From: Fidelibacterota bacterium
GTDB taxonomy: Bacteria; Fidelibacterota; Marinisomatia; Marinisomatales; UBA1611
DNA: 59,399 nt
Direction: 5' to 3'
Assembly (NCBI GenBank): GCA_016784605.1
Contig: JADHUI010000017.1
Location: forward strand, 1 to 59,399
Every line of letters starts with the position of its first letter. Positions within the stretch are counted from its first letter, which is position 1. The notes beneath the pieces are model-generated. The model was not told the origin of the DNA. It searched no databases and saw only the letters and a list, made by a program, of their open reading frames with translations. This document shows, piece by piece, positions 54,966-59,399 of this stretch. The position numbers and the translations under genes are program-made.

Positions 54966-55526
54966 ATGAGAATATTATTTATGGGGCCTCCCGGTGTCGG
55001 GAAAGGGACTCAAGCAGCAAGAATTGAAAATCACTTCAGTATAATTCACCTTTCAACCGGTGAAATTTTACGTGAAGAAATGAAGGCAGAAACATCTATT
55101 GGAAAACAGGCAAAAGATTTCTGCGATTCGGGGCAATTAGTTCCCGACCCTATCCTGTTGGATATTATAGAACATCGACTCTTTCATGATGATTGTAAAA
55201 ATGGTTTTTTACTTGACGGCTTTCCAAGAACGCTCCCACAAGCAACGGGTTTAGATACAATACTAAAAGATATAAATCAAGAACTTGACTGTGCGATTAG
55301 CTTAGTCGCTGATGAGGGTGAATTAGTGAGTCGACTTGTACAGAGAGGAAAAGAATTGGGCCGTTCGGATGATTCAGAAGAAATTATTCAACATCGCCAA
55401 AAGATTTATTGGGATCAAACAGCGCCCTTATTAGATTTTTATAGAAACAAGGGATTATTAAAAGAAGTTGATGGTATTGGCGACATTTCTGAAATCACAA
55501 ATCGAATATTAAAAGTGTTACAATAA
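54966..55526 (+). CDS. adk: Adenylate kinase, short form
   Basis: This 186-residue kinase has P-loop GPPGVGKGTQAARI at residue 7, LLDGFPRTLPQ near 83 and RxxRxxxDDSEEIIQHR region (LGRSDDSEEI). The LID is the short form without the zinc-binding insert, which explains the length compared with about 215 residues for long forms. The ATG at 54966 lies 13 bases after the transporter gene. Confidence 0.96.
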   Translation: MRILFMGPPGVGKGTQAARIENHFSIIHLSTGEILREEMKAETSIGKQAKDFCDSGQLVPDPILLDIIEHRLFHDDCKNGFLLDGFPRTLPQATGLDTILKDINQELDCAISLVADEGELVSRLVQRGKELGRSDDSEEIIQHRQKIYWDQTAPLLDFYRNKGLLKEVDGIGDISEITNRILKVLQ

Positions 55527-55527
55527 A

Positions 55528-56121
55528 ATGATTAAAATTGGTCTAACGGGAGGAATCGGTTCAGGCAAAAGTTTAGTGAGTCAATTTTTAGTTGAATTGG
55601 GAGCCTATATTTTTGATGCAGATAGCGAGGCAAAAAAAATATTAGACACAAATGAAACAACACAAAACGAGCTTATTGCAGAATTTGGTACGGACGTTTT
55701 AAATGCAAAAAACCAAATCGATAAAAAGAAACTTGCTAAAATTGCCTTTCAGGACGAAGATCACCAATCAAGATTAAATACAATTATTCATCCATATGTT
55801 TTTGTTGAAATAGATGCTCAATTTGAAAAAATTGCTCAAGGTGATAAGTATACATTGTTTGTGGTGGATGCAGCCCTAATCTATGAATCTGGCGCCGATA
55901 CTCATATGGATTATGTTGTTGTCGTATCATCCCATTTAAAACTCCGAGTTTCTCGTGTGATGGAACGAGGCGGATTAACACGTGAAGAATTTATGAGGCG
56001 ACTCGAATTACAATGGCCAGAAGAAGATAAAGTTCATATGGCTGATTTTGTTATTCCGAATAATGGAACACAAGAAGATTTAAAAATAAGCACTCAAAAT
56101 ATTTTCAACCAAATGGTATAA
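55528..56121 (+). CDS. coaE: Dephospho-CoA kinase
   Basis: This 197-residue enzyme does the last step of coenzyme A synthesis. It starts KIGLTGGIGSGKSLVSQFL, with IFDADSEAKKIL near 32, HPYVFVEID near 88 and LIYESGAD near 113. It starts one base after adk and ends 3 bases before the converging small-protein gene, with no hairpin between. Confidence 0.97.
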   Translation: MIKIGLTGGIGSGKSLVSQFLVELGAYIFDADSEAKKILDTNETTQNELIAEFGTDVLNAKNQIDKKKLAKIAFQDEDHQSRLNTIIHPYVFVEIDAQFEKIAQGDKYTLFVVDAALIYESGADTHMDYVVVVSSHLKLRVSRVMERGGLTREEFMRRLELQWPEEDKVHMADFVIPNNGTQEDLKISTQNIFNQMV

Positions 56122-56124
56122 AGG

Positions 56125-56652
56125 CTATCGAATACTTTTTCGATAAGCTCTGGGTTTATCTAATATTTCTTTTATTATAAATGATTGTTTCAATTGTACT
56201 TTATTGCTAAATAACGTATGAATAAATAACGTTTTTTTCTTTTTCTGAATATGGACTATTTTTCTATCTGCTAATTCAGAATGGTATATTTGTTCTTCAA
56301 AGTCTTTCCTTAATTCACCAATATGCGATAATCCTCCTTCTTTAGAGTTTACCTCAGAAGACTGAGCTATTTCACCTTCAGAAGATTCATTATCTATTAT
56401 TGATTTATTGAGTGGGGCATCTATTTTTGGTGCATTTTCTTCGATTATTTCCGCAGATTTTGCTGTCTCTTCTTCTAACCAACCTTGCGCTTTAAACCAC
56501 TTTTGAACCTGAGGGGAGAATGGAATGGAATCATCATCCCATCCGTCCTCAGATTCAATTTCTTTATGCTTTTGTTTTTGTTGAAGCTTTTTCTTGTATC
56601 CGCTTAATAGATACATAAGTAATAGAAAAAGCCAATATCCGATCCCATCCAT
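56125..56652 (-). CDS. Membrane-anchored protein of unknown function
   Basis: This 175-residue protein has one N-terminal transmembrane helix (IGYWLFLLLMYLLSG) followed by a Lys/Gln-rich start, an acidic middle with many Glu/Ser/Asp (60-115), and a C-terminal end LKQSFIIKEILDKPRAYRKS that resembles the conserved C-terminus of small anchored proteins in other bacteria. It follows floA by 5 bases and is probably co-transcribed. A scaffold for FloA/NfeD is a guess. Confidence 0.6.
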   Translation of the reverse strand: MDGIGYWLFLLLMYLLSGYKKKLQQKQKHKEIESEDGWDDDSIPFSPQVQKWFKAQGWLEEETAKSAEIIEENAPKIDAPLNKSIIDNESSEGEIAQSSEVNSKEGGLSHIGELRKDFEEQIYHSELADRKIVHIQKKKKTLFIHTLFSNKVQLKQSFIIKEILDKPRAYRKSIR

Positions 56653-56657
56653 TTAAT

Positions 56658-57671
56658 TTAGTCCTGATCATCTCCGTCCGAAACATGAGAGTCATCTGAC
56701 GCCCCATGAGAAATAGATGTTCTCATTTCTGTATCCGCTTTTACATTGTGCATATTATAATAATCAAAAATACCCAAATTCCCATCCCGGAAGGCTTGTG
56801 ACATTGCTTTGGGAACTTCAGCTTCAGCTTCAACTACTTTTGCTTTCATTTCTTGTGTGCGTGCTTTCATTTCTTGTTCCTCCGCAACAGCCATAGCTCT
56901 ACGTGTTTCTGCTTTTGCCTGAGCAACCCTTAAATCAGCTTCTGCTTGATCTGCTTGTAAACTTGCACCAATATTTTTTCCAACATCTAAATCAGCTATA
57001 TCAATGGATAATATTTCATAAGCTGTACCAGCATCCAATCCTTTCGATAATACTGCTTTAGATATTGCATCGGGATTTTCTAATACATTGGAATAAGTCA
57101 ATGATGAACCAATAGCACTCACAATACCTTCACCAACACGAGCAATAATCGTTTCATCTGTAGCACCACCTACAAGTCCGGCAATATTTGTTCTAACCGT
57201 TACGCGCGCACGCGCTTTGAGTTCAATACCATCTTTAGCGACAGCAGCAAGAAACCCATTCTCAGGCGCATTAATCACTTTCGGATAAACACTTGTTTGG
57301 ACAGCTGTTTTAACATCTCTGCCTGCTAGATCAATGGCTGTTGCCGTTTCAAAAGGGAGATGAATGTTTGCCTTACTCGATGCAATTAATGCAGAAACAA
57401 TATTTAAAATATTTCCACCAGCTAAATAGTGTGTTTCTAGCATGTCTGTTGTAATATGATTTAACCCCGCTTTGTGTAAATTAATAACACCATCCGTAAC
57501 TAACCTTGGTGCGATTTTTCTCAATCGCATCCGGATAAGATCGACAATCCGAATTCGACCTAGCCCAAGCGAAACAACCGCTTGAATCCACAACCCAACT
57601 GGGACAAAATAAAAGATAAGTAAGACTGCAAAGACAATCATTACGAGAAAAAATATAGAAATACCTGGCAT
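56658..57671 (-). CDS. floA: Flotillin-like protein FloA
   Basis: This 337-residue SPFH-family protein (UPF0365) organises membrane microdomains. It has two adjacent N-terminal hydrophobic segments (3-40), the conserved [18 protein letters not shown] and a long SPFH and coiled-coil region (residues 200-310, [18 protein letters not shown]). The C-terminus is acidic ([10 protein letters not shown]). It is translated after nfeD, 19 bases away, as in many bacteria. Confidence 0.94.
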   Translation of the reverse strand: MPGISIFFLVMIVFAVLLIFYFVPVGLWIQAVVSLGLGRIRIVDLIRMRLRKIAPRLVTDGVINLHKAGLNHITTDMLETHYLAGGNILNIVSALIASSKANIHLPFETATAIDLAGRDVKTAVQTSVYPKVINAPENGFLAAVAKDGIELKARARVTVRTNIAGLVGGATDETIIARVGEGIVSAIGSSLTYSNVLENPDAISKAVLSKGLDAGTAYEILSIDIADLDVGKNIGASLQADQAEADLRVAQAKAETRRAMAVAEEQEMKARTQEMKAKVVEAEAEVPKAMSQAFRDGNLGIFDYYNMHNVKADTEMRTSISHGASDDSHVSDGDDQD

Positions 57672-57690
57672 AATATTGCTCCTGTGTTAT

Positions 57691-59037
57691 TTAATTTTTG
57701 ATGGATCGAACAACAACGCGATTTCCGTCCACCGACAGAACTTTAACGGTTTGTCCTTTATCAATGAATTCACCTTCACTTACAACAAACACTTTTTCAT
57801 CTCCTAGTACAACCCAACCAGATGGGTGAAGATCCGATTCTGCAATGCCTTCTTTTCCAACTGAATCTTCGAGACCTAAAGTGGTTGTATAGCCCGCTTC
57901 TTTACTTTGAACTCCAGGTGATGTGAGTTCCTCCCAAAATTTTGTTTTAGTTAATAATCGAAATAATAAGAACATTCCCACCAATCCGCCTATGATTCCA
58001 ATTGTAAGACCTGTGGCTGCTTGAGATGCAATTTCTCCATCTACGGGAATATCTGGAAGTAATAATTCCCAAAAGCCCCATAAAATAGCTACAATTCCAG
58101 CTATTCCAATGACTCCAAATCCCGGAATGACTAATACTTCAACCAAGAGCAAACTCATACCAAAGATGATAATAATAAAATCACTCATTGTGGCGAGTTT
58201 GGCTATATAGGATGCTCCTAAAGATAGAACAAGACAAGCTAAACCGAAGCTGCCGGGAATACCCCACCCGGGGCTTTGTAACTCAAACAGAATACCCAAA
58301 AACCCAAAAGTAGTTAGCAGGGATGCAACAATTGGGTTTGTTAAAAATCGCACAAAAGCTTCTGACCAATTTTCAGATGTAGATTGAACGGGTGTTTCAC
58401 CAAAACCTAGGACGATCAATAATTCATCAAATGTATCAACTGTACCATCTGCTATTTTATATTTCAAGGCGAGTTGGGTCGTTAAAGTAATGAGTTTTCC
58501 TTCTTTTCGTCCTTCTAAATCGTTGACTAAAACTGAATCGCTATCAATGATTAAGTGGGTAAAACTTAATTCCTCATCCACCATTCCTTTTGCTATATCT
58601 GTATTTCTCCCGCGTTTTTCTGCTGTAGAAGCCATTTCTTCCCGCATATAGCTAATAACTTTTTCTGTCCCTTTATTTCCCTGCATATCTACTGCGGTTG
58701 CGGCACCAATCGTTCCTCCACCGGTCATATAAATGGACTCGCATGATAAAGATATGAGAGCACCCGCTGATATGGCACGTTTATTTATAAAGGCTATTGT
58801 TGGTATTTTAGAATTTAAAATAGCATCTTTTATTTGAGTTGCAGCATCCACTCTACCGCCAAAAGTATTTATATCAAAAATAATGACATCTGCTTGGCTT
58901 TTCTCTGCTTCAGCGATTGACCGTTCAATGAATGGAGGTAAACCTAAATCAATTGTATCGTGAATGGGAACGCGATAAACACCCGAGGCATTTATCATTG
59001 TTAAACTAAATAAAAAGTATAAAATCTTCATTTTCAT
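57691..59037 (-). CDS. NfeD-family membrane serine protease
   Basis: This 448-residue protein has a signal peptide (1-19), a ClpP-class serine protease domain at 20-210 with INTFGGRVDAA near 57 and catalytic Ser90 in AISAGALISLS, about five transmembrane helices at 235-375, and a C-terminal OB-fold soluble domain (residues 395-448, SGWVVLGDEKVFVVSEG). This is the long NfeD form that pairs with flotillins. It precedes floA by 19 bases. Confidence 0.92.
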   Translation of the reverse strand: MKMKILYFLFSLTMINASGVYRVPIHDTIDLGLPPFIERSIAEAEKSQADVIIFDINTFGGRVDAATQIKDAILNSKIPTIAFINKRAISAGALISLSCESIYMTGGGTIGAATAVDMQGNKGTEKVISYMREEMASTAEKRGRNTDIAKGMVDEELSFTHLIIDSDSVLVNDLEGRKEGKLITLTTQLALKYKIADGTVDTFDELLIVLGFGETPVQSTSENWSEAFVRFLTNPIVASLLTTFGFLGILFELQSPGWGIPGSFGLACLVLSLGASYIAKLATMSDFIIIIFGMSLLLVEVLVIPGFGVIGIAGIVAILWGFWELLLPDIPVDGEIASQAATGLTIGIIGGLVGMFLLFRLLTKTKFWEELTSPGVQSKEAGYTTTLGLEDSVGKEGIAESDLHPSGWVVLGDEKVFVVSEGEFIDKGQTVKVLSVDGNRVVVRSIKN

Positions 59038-59184
59038 GATGGGTGAATTTCTAGATAATTATTTTCTGGTTCCATACATAATCTTGCAATTCATTAATTA
59101 AACATGATTTATTGAAATAAGTATTTGTTTGTCACTAAGTTTTGTCTGTTTCGCTTTTTACCTAAGAAATAGAGGAAAGCACCT

Positions 59185-59220
59185 ATGAAAAAGTATAATA
59201 ATTTTGACATAGATTTTTAA
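59185..59220 (+). CDS. Possible 11-residue leader peptide
   Basis: ATG at 59185 reads MKKYNNFDIDF then stops. AGAGGAAAG lies about 8-13 bases upstream. Position before the gene at 59355 allows a leader or attenuator, but the size makes chance occurrence likely. Confidence 0.2.
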   Translation: MKKYNNFDIDF

Positions 59221-59251
59221 TGAAATAATTTCTAACATTGTATCGGAATTT

Positions 59252-59278
59252 AACATATGGAAGTTATGTCCATAAGTT
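59252..59278. promoter_or_regulatory. Inverted repeat upstream of the right-edge gene
   Basis: AACATATGGA at 59252-59261 and TCCATAAGTT at 59269-59278 form 10-base arms with one mismatch around a 7-base spacer (AGTTATG). Such a size suits a dimeric regulator binding site. No regulator is identified. Confidence 0.4.
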
Positions 59279-59354
59279 TCTGTACTTTTAAAAAAGGGGT
59301 CACAGTTTTCTCTTAAATTTGTTTTGAACAGAAGCAAATAAAAGGAGAAGAACC

Positions 59355-59399
59355 ATGACCCAAAGAAAAGATACAAATAAAAAGCTAAATGATTCAGAC
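59355..59399 (+). CDS. 5' end of an unknown gene, cut by the window edge
   Basis: The ATG at 59355 has AAAGGAGAAG eight bases upstream, a good ribosome binding site. The first 15 codons (MTQRKDTNKKLNDSD) are open and strongly polar to the right edge. Nothing more can be said about the product. Confidence 0.6.
   Translation, partial: MTQRKDTNKKLNDSD

Larger units (their letters stand above)
59038..59354. other. Divergent intergenic region before the right-edge gene
   Basis: This 317-base gap separates nfeD from the plus-strand gene at 59355. TTGACA at 59204-59209 is followed 16 bases later by TAATTT (59226-59231), a weak promoter candidate, and TAAATTTG at about 59313-59320 fits the Bacteroidota -7 pattern TAnnTTTG without a clear partner. 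An inverted repeat and a possible leader peptide are listed separately. Confidence 0.45.

Noticed and set aside
59158-59376. Minus-strand 72-codon frame in the right-end gap
   Set aside because: No ribosome binding site, hydrophobic AT-rich composition, and it overlaps the better-supported plus-strand start and promoter region.
1-59399. CRISPR array to go with the CARF and Cas6-like proteins
   Set aside because: No regularly spaced direct repeats and no other cas gene were seen on reading the gaps; gaps are too short to hide an array.
1-59399. tRNA or rRNA genes
   Set aside because: No intergenic gap showed a cloverleaf-like pattern or rRNA sequence by eye; the largest gaps are about 310 bases.

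Overview
The window is a gene-dense, AT-rich stretch of a bacterial chromosome. Almost every gene is housekeeping or envelope-related, with many 1-20 bp overlaps and almost no mobile DNA. Several secreted proteins end in type IX-secretion-like sorting tails (YPNPF-type and FlgD-like). There is a PorV/PorQ-like barrel, a class GN sortase pair, an archaeal-type UbiA prenyltransferase and nucleoside salvage genes. This combination points to a marine member of the FCB superphylum, most likely Candidatus Marinimicrobia (SAR406). That assignment is inferred from gene content and protein style, not from a marker-gene tree.

Layout. 1-1513 (minus, cut by the left edge): a sigma-54 activator with an RtcR-type CARF sensor. 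1821-4488 (plus): a VIT/VWA surface protein ending in LPQTA and its dedicated sortase. 4489-9353 (minus): a Tat-exported aminotransferase with a type IX-like tail, an AlkB-type hydroxylase, an M24 peptidase, a TPR protein and a free-standing B12-binding subunit. 9438-24588 (minus): a long core run of dtd, dnaE, an archaeal-type UbiA, prmC, prfA, a DUF1385 gene, rpmE, an aspartate-type aminotransferase, a Cas6-like RAMP protein, rho, folC, murI and an AmiC-type amidase. 24636-27210 (minus): two outer-membrane barrel proteins. 27293-27778 (minus): a pair of tiny paralogous membrane proteins with very strong ribosome binding sites. 27936-35155 (minus): a surface-glycan cluster with two glycosyltransferases, a deacetylase-like protein, an acyltransferase, a sulfotransferase, a flippase and a FemAB-like transferase.

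35253-36895 (plus): eno-ftsB. 36870-44182 (minus): dnaG, two AMIN-like/PEGA proteins, cvpA, yqeY, an odd DNA methyltransferase and a deoxynucleoside kinase. 44267-47940 (plus): arsC and a 1075-residue lamin-tail repeat protein. 47999-48721 (minus): a barrel protein. 48838-56121 (plus): an M23 endopeptidase, a rhomboid, then a nucleoside uptake and salvage run (cdd, udk, tdk, CNT transporter, adk, coaE). 56125-59037 (minus): a small anchored protein, flotillin-like FloA and NfeD. A new plus-strand gene begins at 59355 and is cut by the right edge.

Functionally, the accessory part is dominated by envelope construction: two surface-anchoring routes (sortase and type IX-like), sulfated or acylated glycan synthesis, peptidoglycan hydrolases, and membrane-domain proteins (FloA/NfeD). 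The most unusual items are the CARF-sigma54 regulator, the Cas6-like protein encoded between rho and an aminotransferase gene with no CRISPR array in view, the Tat plus type IX-tailed PLP enzyme, the archaeal-like DGGGP synthase homologue and the paired small membrane proteins. No rRNA, tRNA, CRISPR array, insertion sequence or prophage was seen.
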